From NCBI RefSeq assembly GCF_963678865.1, contig NZ_OY787459.1, positions 1 to 64,000 of the forward strand: a stretch of DNA of 64,000 nucleotides, in the 5' to 3' direction. Below, in pieces: positions 36,192 to 44,960 of this stretch; positions within the stretch are counted from its first letter, which is position 1, and each line of letters opens with the position of its first letter. A model generated the notes under the pieces. That model had not been told where the DNA came from. It worked only from the letters and a program-made list of their open reading frames with translations, and searched no databases. The position numbers and the translations under genes are program-made. Source of the stretch: Maridesulfovibrio sp. GTDB lineage: Bacteria > Desulfobacterota > Desulfovibrionia > Desulfovibrionales > Desulfovibrionaceae.

Positions 36192-37342
36192 GTTCTGCGG
36201 AGAAAGATTCGCGTAATGTAGGGCAGGAAAATCCTGAAGAAAAAGATCAGGTTGAAGAAACTGCTCCGGAATCCTTGAGTTCCGATGAAGAAATCCCGGA
36301 AAAGAACGGGACAGAAGCCGGATTGCCTGCAGAGCAGGACGCCGGCGAACCGGCTCTTATTGAAGACGGTTCCGATGTGGAAGAAGACGATGATGAGCTT
36401 GATGAAGATGAAGCTCCCATGACTTTCCTGGAACATCTGGAAGAACTTCGACGTCGTTTTCTCAGGATCATGATTGCCTGCGGTGTAGGTTTTCTGGCCT
36501 GCTATTCCTTTGCCAAACCGCTGTTTTCTCTGCTTATGGCTCCGCTGGTTGCGGAGCTGCCTCCAGATTCCACTTTGATTTTTACTTCCCTGCCGGAAGG
36601 ATTTGTAACTTATTTGAAAGTCGCAGCCGTGGCCGGAGTTTTTGTTGTATCGCCTTATATCTTTTCACAGATATGGGGATTTATCGCTCCCGGACTGTAC
36701 GAGCATGAACGCAAATGGATGATTCCGCTGGCTTTTCTCTCCGCATTCTTTTTTGTGGGCGGGGCTTTGTTTGGTTATTACGTGGTATTCCCCTTTGGTT
36801 GTGAGTTTTTTATGGGGTTTGCCGATGAATTTATCAAACCAATGCCTACTTTGCGGGAATATTTAGGTTTTTCACTTAAGCTGCTCTTCGCTTTCGGGCT
36901 TATCTTTGAGCTGCCGTTGTTCATTTTCTTCCTCGCCAGACTTGGAGTTGTTACAGCAGAAGGGCTGCGCAGCAAGCGTAAGTATGCCATTCTGGTCTGT
37001 TTCATCTGCTCTGCGATTTTGACACCTCCGGATGTCATGACCCAGACCCTTATGGCTGGACCGCTGATTATTCTGTATGAAATCGGCATTTGGGTGGCTC
37101 ATTTCTTTGGTAAGCGGGGCGGCAGGAAGCTTAAAGAGGCTGAGTCCGGTCCCGAAGGCCCTGATAATTCCGGCCCTGACGGCGGAGCTTCTGCTGCAGA
37201 AACTGATTCCTCCCCTGAGGATAAAGAGACAGGCAGTACCGAAGCAGAAGAATCTGCCCCTGAAAAGAAAAAGGACCCCGAGGCCGAAAAGAAATCCAAG
37301 GCTGAAGGCGCAGGTTACGACGAAGATTTGATTGAAATGTAA
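36188..37342 (+). CDS. tatC: Twin-arginine translocase subunit TatC with charged extensions
   Basis: TatC is the membrane receptor for folded twin-arginine proteins. The core from M78 (MTFLEHLEELRRRFL) to about residue 312 is standard, with six membrane segments and the conserved Phe and Glu residues near the N-terminus. Unusually, 77 mainly acidic residues precede the core and about 70 charged, Pro/Glu/Lys-rich residues follow it. The first ATG overlaps the tatB stop (ATGA), which supports the long form; the internal ATG at 36419 has no good ribosome site. Confidence 0.92.
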   Translation: MSSAEKDSRNVGQENPEEKDQVEETAPESLSSDEEIPEKNGTEAGLPAEQDAGEPALIEDGSDVEEDDDELDEDEAPMTFLEHLEELRRRFLRIMIACGVGFLACYSFAKPLFSLLMAPLVAELPPDSTLIFTSLPEGFVTYLKVAAVAGVFVVSPYIFSQIWGFIAPGLYEHERKWMIPLAFLSAFFFVGGALFGYYVVFPFGCEFFMGFADEFIKPMPTLREYLGFSLKLLFAFGLIFELPLFIFFLARLGVVTAEGLRSKRKYAILVCFICSAILTPPDVMTQTLMAGPLIILYEIGIWVAHFFGKRGGRKLKEAESGPEGPDNSGPDGGASAAETDSSPEDKETGSTEAEESAPEKKKDPEAEKKSKAEGAGYDEDLIEM

Positions 37343-37380
37343 TAGCCGTATAATAGGCTACACTATAAGAGAGGTTGCTT

Positions 37381-37968
37381 TTGTCACAGAGATTAGCTGC
37401 AATTACCCGTACCACCAAGGAAACTGATATTGCTCTGAAACTTAATATCGACGGTGAAGGCCGTACTGATATTGATACCGGGGTGGGGTTTGCCGACCAT
37501 ATGTTGACCCTGATGAGTTTCTGGGCCGGATTTGATCTTGATCTCAAATGCAAGGGTGACCTTGAAATTGATTCGCACCATACCCTTGAGGATATCGCGC
37601 TCGTACTGGGGCAGGCTCTCTCTGAGGCCATGGGTGATAAAAAAGGCATCAACCGTATCGGCTTTGCCAAAGTGCCCATGGATGAAGCTCTCGTGGAGGT
37701 TGTAATTGACCTTTCGGGACGGGCCTATCTTGTGTATGATGATGAAATCCTGCCTCCGATAATTGCCGGAGATGAAAGGGATGTCTGGCGTGAATTTTTC
37801 AAGTCACTGGCTTTTAAGGCCGGTATGAACCTGCACATCAAGTTCGAATACGGACGTAACGGCCACCACCTGCTTGAAGGTGCGTTCAAGGCTCTGGGGC
37901 TTGCCTTTCGCAATGCCCTGTCCGTGGAAAGACAAGGTGTTTCCAGTACAAAAGGGAGTCTCGACTGA
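37381..37968 (+). CDS. hisB: Imidazoleglycerol-phosphate dehydratase
   Basis: HisB dehydrates imidazole glycerol phosphate in histidine synthesis. The protein of about 195 residues is the single-domain form and has the metal-binding pairs [20 protein letters not shown] and [11 protein letters not shown] choose the TTG at 37381 ([12 protein letters not shown]), with AGAGAGG six bases upstream; a TTG six bases earlier abuts the ribosome site. It lies 38 bases after tatC and may share its transcript. Confidence 0.94.
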   Translation: MSQRLAAITRTTKETDIALKLNIDGEGRTDIDTGVGFADHMLTLMSFWAGFDLDLKCKGDLEIDSHHTLEDIALVLGQALSEAMGDKKGINRIGFAKVPMDEALVEVVIDLSGRAYLVYDDEILPPIIAGDERDVWREFFKSLAFKAGMNLHIKFEYGRNGHHLLEGAFKALGLAFRNALSVERQGVSSTKGSLD

Positions 37969-38624
37969 TGAAACGGCTTTTCCCTCTTCTCTTTGTTTGT
38001 GTTTTTGCCCTTGCCGCCCTCAGTGGTTGTGCCAGTAAGAGTGAGCTTGTGAAGCTCCCGCGGCCCAGCGGAAAGCTTGCTGTTGCCGGATTTACCAATC
38101 CGGTATTCAACTGGGAACTGCTGGCAGGTTATCTGCCTCAGGAAGGTAAACCGATTAAGAAAGACATCCTGCAGCAGTTGGATGACAAGATGGTCGGTGT
38201 CCTTTCCAAACATGGTGTAACCGCTTTTGCGCGTCCGGCCATTACACGCCAGTGCCAGGAAATCGAAGTTTTTGAAAATTTGGGCGGTCGCCGCGAAGCC
38301 GCTTTTGCTTATTGGGTTAAGGTCGGCCAGTGCATGAGTGCCGACTATATTCTGGTCCCGCAGATTCTTTTCTGGCAGGACCTGCGCGGTATGCAGAAGG
38401 CTGATTTCAATATCCAGCCTGCATCCGTTATTATTGATTTGTTTCTTATTGATGTTAACAACAGGCGCATCATCAGACGATTCCATTTTGACGAAACCCA
38501 GCAGACTCTTATGGAGAATGTGCTGGAAGCCGATACTTTTTTCAAACGCGGCGGCAAATGGGTTACCGCGATGGATCTCTCTGACGAAGCCCTTGAGACA
38601 GGACTTATGGAGCTTGGTTTATGA
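37968..38624 (+). CDS. Uncharacterised lipoprotein between hisB and hisA
   Basis: This 218-residue protein has a signal peptide ending in the lipobox ALSGC (Cys near residue 21) and a mixed alpha/beta domain. The segments [15 protein letters not shown] and [16 protein letters not shown] suggest an outer-membrane assembly-type fold, but I cannot assign a family. It overlaps hisB by one base and hisA by four, so it is translationally coupled to histidine genes with which it has no evident link. Confidence 0.75.
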   Translation: MKRLFPLLFVCVFALAALSGCASKSELVKLPRPSGKLAVAGFTNPVFNWELLAGYLPQEGKPIKKDILQQLDDKMVGVLSKHGVTAFARPAITRQCQEIEVFENLGGRREAAFAYWVKVGQCMSADYILVPQILFWQDLRGMQKADFNIQPASVIIDLFLIDVNNRRIIRRFHFDETQQTLMENVLEADTFFKRGGKWVTAMDLSDEALETGLMELGL

Positions 38625-39349
38625 TTGTTTTTCCCGCTGTAGATATCAAGGACGGCGTTTGCGTACGCCTTTCCCAGGGTCAGGCTGATGCTGTTACCGT
38701 ATTTTCAAGTGATCCTGTTGCTCAGGCAAAGTACTGGGAAAATCAGGGCGCAAGGTATCTGCACGTAGTCGATCTTGACGGCGCATTCAGCGGAATGCCC
38801 AAGAACTTTGACCTCATCAAGGATATTTGCAGTCAGCTCAGCATTCCGGTGCAGCTCGGCGGCGGTATCCGTGATATTGAAACCGCAGCAAAATACCTTG
38901 AAGCCGGTGTAAGACGCTTGATTATCGGCACTATGGCCCTTGAGGACGAGGAAACTTTTGCAGAACTCTGCGCCAAGTTTCCCGGTCAGATCGGGGTATC
39001 CCTTGACGCTGTTAACGGTCAGCTTAAGTCTCGCGGCTGGGTAGAGGATGCTGGTATCTCTGTTTTTGATATTATTCCCCGCATTGAAGCTGCAGGTGCA
39101 GCATTCATCATTTACACCGACATAAGCCGCGACGGTATGCAGACCGGCGTTAATGTGATGGCCCTTTCCGAGCTTTGCGCTAAAACCAAGCTTCCTGTTA
39201 TCGCAGCAGGTGGCGTGGCTACCCTTGAGGATGTAATCAACCTTCATCCGCTGGTATCCAAAGGTCTTGAAGGTGCTGTCTCCGGTCAGGCCATTTACAC
39301 CGGAACTCTCAATTTCGCTGAAGCCGTTGAGTGGTTGGAAAACAATTAG
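38621..39349 (+). CDS. hisA: Phosphoribosylformimino-5-aminoimidazole carboxamide ribotide isomerase
   Basis: HisA catalyses the Amadori rearrangement of ProFAR to PRFAR in histidine synthesis. The 242-residue barrel has the catalytic Asp in [14 protein letters not shown] and the second Asp in [21 protein letters not shown] and [10 protein letters not shown] are phosphate-binding loops. The ATG overlaps the stop of the lipoprotein gene (ATGA). Confidence 0.96.
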   Translation: MIVFPAVDIKDGVCVRLSQGQADAVTVFSSDPVAQAKYWENQGARYLHVVDLDGAFSGMPKNFDLIKDICSQLSIPVQLGGGIRDIETAAKYLEAGVRRLIIGTMALEDEETFAELCAKFPGQIGVSLDAVNGQLKSRGWVEDAGISVFDIIPRIEAAGAAFIIYTDISRDGMQTGVNVMALSELCAKTKLPVIAAGGVATLEDVINLHPLVSKGLEGAVSGQAIYTGTLNFAEAVEWLENN

Positions 39350-39382
39350 TTGATGCGCTTCGCGTTTTAATGAACTGATTTA

Positions 39383-39421
39383 GCCTCCGGCGGCCAAAGG
39401 GGATAATCCCCTTTGGAATCC
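39383..39421. repeat. REP-like repeat, copy 3 (short)
   Basis: GCCTCCGGCGGCC is followed by a perfect 10-bp hairpin, CCAAAGGGGA with TCCCCTTTGG around TAA. The GC-rich arm is the family arm but the hairpin sequence differs from other copies. It lies between hisA and the copper-chaperone-like gene and may terminate hisA. Confidence 0.75.
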
Positions 39422-39442
39422 TTAATAGAGGGAGTTCTAGCT

Positions 39443-39649
39443 ATGAAAAAAGTAGAAGTAAAAGGCATGAGCTGCATGCATTGCGTAGGTTCCGTTGAGA
39501 AAGCTCTCAGCGCTATTGAAGGCGTTAGCGACGTCAAGGTCAGCCTTGAAGACGCATGCGCTACCTACGAAGAAACCAGCCCTGTTGATGAAGCCAAGAT
39601 CAAGGAAACCATCACCAAGATCGGTTTTGAGGTTGGCGAAGTTAAGTAG
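39443..39649 (+). CDS. Heavy-metal-associated domain protein (copper chaperone-like)
   Basis: This 68-residue protein is a single HMA domain with the metal-binding CxxC in GMSCMHCVGSVEKAL. Such proteins bind Cu(I), or another soft metal, in the cytoplasm and hand it to a P-type ATPase. No such ATPase is nearby. I use the ATG at 39443 with GAGGGAG upstream. A terminator follows closely. Confidence 0.9.
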   Translation: MKKVEVKGMSCMHCVGSVEKALSAIEGVSDVKVSLEDACATYEETSPVDEAKIKETITKIGFEVGEVK

Positions 39650-39671
39650 TTTTTGTTTGCTATGAAATTTG

Positions 39672-39707
39672 AAAGCCCCGCGCTCTGAAGAGTGTGGGGC
39701 TTTTTGC
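39672..39707. terminator. Terminator after the HMA gene, duplicated segment
   Basis: A stem of about 12 bp, AGCCCCGCGCTC paired with GAGTGTGGGGCT through G-U pairs, is followed by TTTTT. It belongs to the segment repeated at 40472-40606. Confidence 0.85.
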
Positions 39708-39723
39708 GTTCTGTTAGCGTCTG

Positions 39724-39800
39724 TTAGCGGCGCAGCTTGTTTCGCAGGGCGAAACCGAAGAGGGCGGCTTGAAGGGCTATGGCGGTTGTTGAGAGGCCTT
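39724..39800 (-). pseudogene. 3' remnant of a second pentapeptide-protein gene
   Basis: On the minus strand this stretch encodes the last 24 or so residues of the protein at 40528-42552, ending ALFGFALRNKLRR and a stop, with one difference in the final 24. The similarity stops abruptly at about 39800. No start or repeat region remains, so it is a gene fragment. Confidence 0.85.
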
Positions 39801-39837
39801 ACAGATATAGAGCAGAGCGGATTCTCCCTATAAAAAA

Positions 39838-39867
39838 ACGCCCGATTCTCAAAAGAGAACCGGGCGT
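39838..39867 (-). terminator. Terminator of the RRM-protein gene
   Basis: A 12-bp stem with one mismatch (39838-39850 with 39855-39867) lies just past the RRM gene stop. On the minus strand it runs into TTTTTTTATA. Confidence 0.88.
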
Positions 39868-39899
39868 AAAAAAAGTCTTTTAAGACTTACAGAAACAGA

Positions 39900-40163
39900 C
39901 TACCAGCGGGGGCGTTCTGCTCTGGGCTTGGCTTCGTTAACCTTGAGGTTACGACCGCCGAAGTCTTTACCGTCGAGAGCTTCGATAGCATCGAGAGCAC
40001 CGTTGTCGTCCATTTCAACGAAGCCGAAACCACGGGGACGACCTGTGTCGCGATCTTCGATGAGTTTAACGGAAACAACTTCACCGTAAGCTTCAAAGGA
40101 AGCACGGATATCTTCTTCAGTAGCGGACCAGGGCAGATTACCAACATAAATATTCTTAGACAT
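39900..40163 (-). CDS. RRM-domain RNA-binding protein
   Basis: This 87-residue protein is a single RNA recognition motif. RNP2 is IYVGNL and RNP1 is RGFGFVEM, both intact, and a short Arg/Pro tail follows. Bacterial proteins of this kind are often induced by cold and bind RNA without strong sequence specificity. GGAG precedes the ATG. The gene lies between two copies of a duplicated segment and has a structured leader. Confidence 0.93.
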   Translation of the reverse strand: MSKNIYVGNLPWSATEEDIRASFEAYGEVVSVKLIEDRDTGRPRGFGFVEMDDNGALDAIEALDGKDFGGRNLKVNEAKPRAERPRW

Positions 40164-40210
40164 TCAAAATTCTCCAAAAAAAGTAAAAAGTATATTAGTG
40201 CCCGTGCACC

Positions 40211-40360
40211 AAAAAAAAAGGGCCGCGTACAAGATGCGTACTCGGCTCCTCGATAGACTTGTTCAATTTAAACCAGCGCTAGTCACAGTTTGACCGTGCC
40301 TTCACGGGTACGGCTGGTGTTTGTTGAAGAGACAATCTTCTATTTCTGATTTAAAGTCAA
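40211..40360 (-). ncRNA. Small RNA or attenuated leader upstream of the RRM gene
   Basis: On the minus strand TTGACT (40355-40360) and GATTGT (40332-40337) form a possible promoter with a 17-base spacer. The transcript, of about 115 bases, would contain an ACCAGC...GCTGGT stem and end at a strong hairpin (40220-40230 with 40238-40248; one G-U, one mismatch) followed by nine T residues at 40211-40219. The hairpin lies about 50 bases before the RRM start codon. It could end a separate small RNA or attenuate the RRM message. Confidence 0.5.
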
Positions 40361-40472
40361 GCGATAATGAAGCTGGAAAGTATATTTAATGTTTTTTTTA
40401 GTTGCGCTGGAGATTTAAGTAATTGAAAAAACAACTAAAACATTTTAGATAAAAAATAAATACTGCCTTGCA

Positions 40473-40509
40473 AAAAGCCCCGCGCCCGGATGAGTGCGGG
40501 GCTTTTTTT
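40473..40509. terminator. Terminator of the pentapeptide-protein gene, duplicated segment
   Basis: AGCCCCGC (40476-40483) pairs with GCGGGGCT (40496-40503), with A residues before and T residues after. It lies just past the minus-strand gene stop and corresponds to the terminator at 39672-39707. Confidence 0.85.
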
Positions 40510-40527
40510 GCGTTCTGATCTCGTCTG

Positions 40528-42552
40528 TTAGCGGCGCAGTTTGTTTCGCAGGGCGAAACCGAAGAGAGCAGCTTGTAGGGTTATGGCGGTTGTTGAGAGG
40601 CCTTTTAGGAGGTAATGAAGGCCAACGGCCTTATCAAATTCAATTTTGATAAGTGGCATGTACCACATTGCTGTTTTGAGGCTGTCACCATTTGCCCATG
40701 GGGTGAGGCTTGTAATTAATTGAAGAAAGAAAGGTAATAGGATCAGGCAGAATAAGATTACTCCTGCGCGGATTGGGTCTTCGCCGTATCCGCTTATGAA
40801 TCTGTATAATTTAAGATAGATTTTGTTAAATGCCTTGTTGAAGTCGGTTATTTTTTTATAGTCATCGTAAGCAATCCCTATTGCTGTGCAAAGTATAGAT
40901 GTAGCCACACCAAAGCTGAAAATGTTCATCGGTTTGATTTCAAGGAAAAATATGCAGAGGGGAATCATAAAAATAGCAGTGGCGAGTATATTTCCAATTG
41001 GAGCTAGTTGTGTGTTTTGTAAACATTTGAGAGCCATTTCTTTTTCGCGGTAGTGCCAGTGTGATGTCTGTTCTTCGTCTGCATTTTCGCGAGCAATTTT
41101 TTTAAGACGGCGGTATATTTCTGCTAGGGTAGTGTTTTTACAGTCAGTTTTTTGTTGTGTACGTTCATCGTAAATTTTTGCAAATCTTTCTTTCCCCCAA
41201 TTGCAGTCAATGAACTTAAACGATTCTATGTTCGTCTTATCTAATTTAAGATTATATAAGTTTGTTGATTCCAGCAGGATAGTCTCTTTGGATATGGCTC
41301 CTGCGAAGCTTGTCTCACCTAAAAATTTTGAATCGCGGAAATAGGTCCATTCTTTAAAAAAAGCTAAATTGAAATTAGCACCGTCTTCGAAAACTGTTTG
41401 CTCAAAGTTGGAATATTCGTGAAATATTGTGTTATGAAATGATGCTTTATTTTCAAATGAAGAATTATCGAAATAAACAGGTCCTTTGAATTCCATTTGG
41501 TTAAATGTAGATTTACCAAATTTGACTTTATCAAAATTAGTTTGTTTTTCTGTTACTGAGCTTCTGAAATCCGTGTACCCGCGGAACTGTGAGCTGCTGA
41601 ACTCCGCGTCCCCGCGGAACTGAGAGCTGCTGAACTCCGCGTCCCCGCGGAACTGTGAGCTGCTGAACTCCGCGTCCCCGCGGAACTGTGATCTTCTGAA
41701 ATCCGCGTACCCGCGGAACTGTGAGCTGCTGAACTCCGCGTCCCCGCGAAACTGAGAGCTGCTGAAATACGCGTCCCCGCGGAACTGTGATCTGCTGAAA
41801 TACGCTTCCCCGCGGAACTGTGATCTGCTGAAAGAAGCGCCCCTGCGGAACTGTGAGTCGCTGAAATCCGCGTACCCGCGGAACTGTGAGTCGCTGAAAT
41901 ACGCTTCCCCGCGGAACTGTGAGTCGCTGAAATCCGCGTCCCCGCGGAACTGTGATCTGCTGAAAGAAGCGCCCCCGCGGAACTGTGAGCTTAGGAAAGA
42001 AGCTTTCCCGCGGAACTGTGAGCTTCTGAAATCCGCGTACCCGCGGAACTGTGATCTGCTGAAATACGCTTCCACGCGGAACTGTGAGTCGCTGAAATAC
42101 GCTTCCCCGCGGAACTGTGATCTGCTGAAATACGCGTCCCCGCGGAACTGTGATCTGCTGAAATTTATTGGAGGTAAATATTTATCATTCTGCCCATCAT
42201 ATTCAGAAAATGAAATCTCATAAGGAAATATTGTTCCACTGAAATTACATCTAGGGTTCCATCCATCTCCGATAACTGCTTGAAAAGGATCCAATTTATC
42301 ACGCTCCTCATCCTCCCCAGCCTCAATAACCTCATCAATCCGCGCAAAAACCAACTGATTAAACTGCTCAGCCCCCATCAAAGCGGGCTTGTCTCCACCT
42401 GCACGTTCATCATAAGGCTTACCCTTCGGCACATCAAACTTACACTCTACAGGAGCATGAAAAATACAATATTCTTTTCCATCGGCATCTATATAGACAA
42501 TGTCGTAATCTTCGCACCAATTATTATGTTTAGCTCCAACGCAGCAGCCCAT
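40528..42552 (-). CDS. Pentapeptide-repeat membrane protein with 11-residue repeats
   Basis: This 674-residue protein starts with a Cys-rich domain (CCVGAKHNNWCEDYD, then CIFHAPVECKFD). Next come 18 tandem 11-residue units of FSxSQFRGxAx type (from about residue 131), then degenerate F-x4-F pentapeptide repeats to about 440. The C-terminus has three or four membrane segments. Pentapeptide repeats form a right-handed square beta helix; the alternating 5 and 6 spacing of Phe here departs from the standard five. The parts outside the repeats are AT-rich compared with neighbours. Function is unknown; related proteins are mostly uncharacterised. Confidence 0.85.
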   Translation of the reverse strand: MGCCVGAKHNNWCEDYDIVYIDADGKEYCIFHAPVECKFDVPKGKPYDERAGGDKPALMGAEQFNQLVFARIDEVIEAGEDEERDKLDPFQAVIGDGWNPRCNFSGTIFPYEISFSEYDGQNDKYLPPINFSRSQFRGDAYFSRSQFRGEAYFSDSQFRVEAYFSRSQFRGYADFRSSQFRGKASFLSSQFRGGASFSRSQFRGDADFSDSQFRGEAYFSDSQFRGYADFSDSQFRRGASFSRSQFRGEAYFSRSQFRGDAYFSSSQFRGDAEFSSSQFRGYADFRRSQFRGDAEFSSSQFRGDAEFSSSQFRGDAEFSSSQFRGYTDFRSSVTEKQTNFDKVKFGKSTFNQMEFKGPVYFDNSSFENKASFHNTIFHEYSNFEQTVFEDGANFNLAFFKEWTYFRDSKFLGETSFAGAISKETILLESTNLYNLKLDKTNIESFKFIDCNWGKERFAKIYDERTQQKTDCKNTTLAEIYRRLKKIARENADEEQTSHWHYREKEMALKCLQNTQLAPIGNILATAIFMIPLCIFFLEIKPMNIFSFGVATSILCTAIGIAYDDYKKITDFNKAFNKIYLKLYRFISGYGEDPIRAGVILFCLILLPFFLQLITSLTPWANGDSLKTAMWYMPLIKIEFDKAVGLHYLLKGLSTTAITLQAALFGFALRNKLRR
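41569..42162 (-). repeat. Tandem array of eighteen 33-bp units inside the gene
   Basis: Eighteen units of 33 bases lie head to tail with no spacers, each encoding an 11-residue FSxSQFRGxAx block. Units differ at few positions, mainly in the codons after SQFRG. Such homogeneity at DNA level points to recent tandem expansion or gene conversion. Confidence 0.92.
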
Positions 42553-42664
42553 GTGTACCTCTTTTAAATGACTAATTTCAGTAAGTGATGGTTTTATAAC
42601 GTATAAGGTTGTGATTAATCCAGAGGAAAAGGGTAGGGCTGTCAGTTTTACTTAAATACAAATG

Positions 42665-42720
42665 AAAGTTTTTGGGATTCTTAAACCATTTTTCAAAAAG
42701 GGTTTAAGCCACCGGAGGCG
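42665..42720. repeat. REP-like repeat, copy 4 (second module only)
   Basis: AAAGTTTTTGGGATTCTTAA leads into a hairpin arm pair (TTAAACC...GGTTTAAG type) and ends in the CCACCGGAGGCG arm. It lies between the pentapeptide gene and the terminator after gatA. It matches the right-hand modules at 25554-25761 and 44888-44958. Confidence 0.75.
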
Positions 42721-42760
42721 AAAACACCGATCATAAGCGCGCAGAGCATAACTCAAACAA

Positions 42761-42793
42761 AAAGCCCCGACTCATACGAGCGCGGGGCTTTCA
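42761..42793 (-). terminator. Terminator after gatA
   Basis: AAAGCCCCG (42761-42769) pairs with CGGGGCTTT (42783-42791), 23 bases past the gatA stop on the minus strand, followed there by TTTGTTTG. Confidence 0.85.
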
Positions 42794-42813
42794 ATCTTTT
42801 AGCTGCTTACTTT

Positions 42814-44277
42814 TTAGAGCTTAACCTTAGGCAGTCCAGGAAGGTTCTTTTCAAGTACGTTTGCGGCCTGCAGCATGGTCTTTTCGTCGAAGGCTGGGGC
42901 CATGAGCTGGAGACCTACGGGCATGTTCGTTTCCTTGCCCATTGCTACAGGTAGGGACATGCCGGGCATTCCCACTAGGTTGAGGGAAATGGTGAAGATA
43001 TCCTGCAGGTACATCTGCAGGGGATCGGAAGTAAGATCCCCGATGGGGAAGGCGGTGGTGGGGCATACCGGTCCGGCGATGAGATCGCAGGACTCGAAGG
43101 CCTTGTTGAAGTCTTGGCGCAGCAGGCGGCGAATCTGGGCGGCCTTGCGGTAGTATGCATCGTAGTAACCTGCGGAAAGTACGTAGGTACCGATGATGAT
43201 ACGACGCTGGACTTCGTCACCGAAAGCTTCGGTACGGGATTTGGTGTAGAGGTCTGCCAGTTCCTGCGGATTCTTGGTGCGGTGGCCGTAGCGTACGCCG
43301 TCGAAACGGGAAAGGTTGGAGCTGGCTTCAGCCATTGCGATAATGTAGTAGGTGGCAATGGCGTATTCTGTCATGGAAAGTTTAACCGGAACGGTCTTGG
43401 CGCCCAGTTCTTCGGCCTTGGCAATTGCGGCCCGGCAGGCTTCGGCTACTTCTTCGGAAAGTCCTTCGCCCCAGTATTCTTCGGGCAGGCCGATTGTCAG
43501 TCCGGAAAGATCGTCGCGTTCTTCAAGAGCGGCTACGAAATCTTCCATGGGCTTGTCAGCGGAAGTGGAGTCGCGTTGATCGTGTCCGCCGATTACGTTC
43601 AGCACACGGGCAGCATCCTCTACTGTGCGGGTCATGGGGCCGATCTGGTCGAGTGATGAACCGTAGGCGATCAGTCCGTAACGGGAAACACGGCCATAGG
43701 TGGGCTTAACACCTACACAGCCGCAGAAAGATGCGGGAAGACGGATAGAGCCGCCTGTATCGGTACCGAGTGCTGCGTAGCATTGACCTGCTGCGATAGT
43801 TGCACCGGAGCCGCCGGAAGAACCGCCGGGTACGCGGCTGGGGTCCCATGGGTTGGTAGTGGTCTGGTAAGCGGAGTTTTCGGTGGTGGAACCCATGGCG
43901 AATTCGTCCATGTTGGCTTTACCTACGATGATGGCTCCTGCTTCTTTGAGCTTGGCAACAGCTGTGGAATCATAGAAGGGGGTAAATCCTTCAAGGATTT
44001 TGGACCCTGCAGTGGTCGGCACGCCTTTGGTTGCCAGTGCGTCTTTAATGACTACCGGAACACCCCAGAGCGGTTTGGAAGCGTCGGGACCGGCTACGTC
44101 CATTTCTTCTGCCTGCTTGAGGGCTTCTTCATTGCAGACAGCCAGCAGAGCCTTTGTTTCGGGTTCACTTTTTGCGATCTGATCAAGACAGGCTTTAACA
44201 GCTTCAGTGACGGTCACTTCTTTTGCCATGAGCATGGCGTGGATTTCAGTGAGTGATTTTTCAATGAGTGCGGACAT
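42814..44277 (-). CDS. gatA: Aspartyl/glutamyl-tRNA amidotransferase subunit A
   Basis: GatA releases ammonia from glutamine for GatB to amidate misacylated Glu-tRNA(Gln) or Asp-tRNA(Asn). The protein of about 487 residues is an amidase-signature enzyme: the catalytic Lys is in VVIKDALA and the Ser-cisSer pair in [15 protein letters not shown] and [17 protein letters not shown] use the ATG at 44277 ([13 protein letters not shown]), preceded by GAGGAT; an earlier TTG would include the ribosome site. gatC lies upstream on the same strand and gatB is elsewhere. Confidence 0.96.
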   Translation of the reverse strand: MSALIEKSLTEIHAMLMAKEVTVTEAVKACLDQIAKSEPETKALLAVCNEEALKQAEEMDVAGPDASKPLWGVPVVIKDALATKGVPTTAGSKILEGFTPFYDSTAVAKLKEAGAIIVGKANMDEFAMGSTTENSAYQTTTNPWDPSRVPGGSSGGSGATIAAGQCYAALGTDTGGSIRLPASFCGCVGVKPTYGRVSRYGLIAYGSSLDQIGPMTRTVEDAARVLNVIGGHDQRDSTSADKPMEDFVAALEERDDLSGLTIGLPEEYWGEGLSEEVAEACRAAIAKAEELGAKTVPVKLSMTEYAIATYYIIAMAEASSNLSRFDGVRYGHRTKNPQELADLYTKSRTEAFGDEVQRRIIIGTYVLSAGYYDAYYRKAAQIRRLLRQDFNKAFESCDLIAGPVCPTTAFPIGDLTSDPLQMYLQDIFTISLNLVGMPGMSLPVAMGKETNMPVGLQLMAPAFDEKTMLQAANVLEKNLPGLPKVKL

Positions 44278-44420
44278 TTTTATCCTCAAAGATTTAAAAC
44301 GTTCAAAAAGAATGAGATACGAGGAGCAAGTAAAAGGCTGGAACGAAGCATATTAAAACATGTGCAAGTTTCAGCTTTTTCCGTAGCGATGAAGTAGATC
44401 GCTGCTTTTCAACGTTTTAG

Positions 44421-44714
44421 TTAAACTATTCTGGGAACTACAAAGTATTTACCGTCAGAATCAGGGGCATTGGAAAGAACTTCTTCTCTGGTGTGTTCTT
44501 TCTTGACTTCATCCTTGCGCAGAACTGTGGTGTGTTCCACCGGGCTGAACATAGGCTCCACTTCTGAGGTATCGATTTCGTTCAACTTGTCCATATATGA
44601 GAGGATGTTATTAAGCTGTCCTGCAAAAAGTTCAGTTTTTTCTTCTGAAAGGTCAAGACGGGCCAGTCGCGCAACTCGCGCTACTTCCTCTAAATTGAGT
44701 TTTTCATCACTCAT
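44421..44714 (-). CDS. gatC: Aspartyl/glutamyl-tRNA amidotransferase subunit C
   Basis: GatC is the small wrapping subunit that stabilises GatA-GatB. The 97-residue protein has the family segments VARVARLARLDLSEEK, LNNILSYMDKLNEIDT and VEPMFSPVEHTTVLRKD. It precedes gatA by about 140 bases that hold no evident signal. A REP-like repeat begins 20 bases upstream of its start. Confidence 0.95.
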   Translation of the reverse strand: MSDEKLNLEEVARVARLARLDLSEEKTELFAGQLNNILSYMDKLNEIDTSEVEPMFSPVEHTTVLRKDEVKKEHTREEVLSNAPDSDGKYFVVPRIV

Positions 44715-44734
44715 GAATATCTCCTTTTTATGGT

Positions 44735-44958
44735 GCCTCCGGCGGCAGGAGAAGGAAAACTTTTCAAAGCCTTTTATCAGGGCTTCGCCGCTGGAGACAG
44801 AATATTTATTTTTAATTTAGATTGTTATCCTAACATCCAATGGTGCTGGATGTGCGAATTATAAAATATACATGGCGAAGCCAGAATAAAAGTTTTGGGG
44901 ATTCTCAAACCCTTTTTGCAAAAAGGTTTTACGTCCGCCGGGAGGCTCGCCGAAGGCA
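44735..44958. repeat. REP-like mosaic repeat, copy 5 (two modules)
   Basis: The left module (44735-44790) has GCCTCCGGCGGC then AAACTTTTC and a GCTTCGCCG end. The right module (44888-44958) has AAGTTTTGGGGATTCTCAAA, a hairpin CCTTTTTGCAAAAAGG and GCCGGGAGGC. It fills the gap between gatC and the LpoA-like gene and reaches the latter's stop codon. Confidence 0.75.
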
Positions 44959-44960
44959 AT

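Noticed and set aside
41569-42162. CRISPR array suggested by regularly spaced 33-bp repeats
   Set aside because: The repeats are contiguous without spacers and are translated in one open frame.
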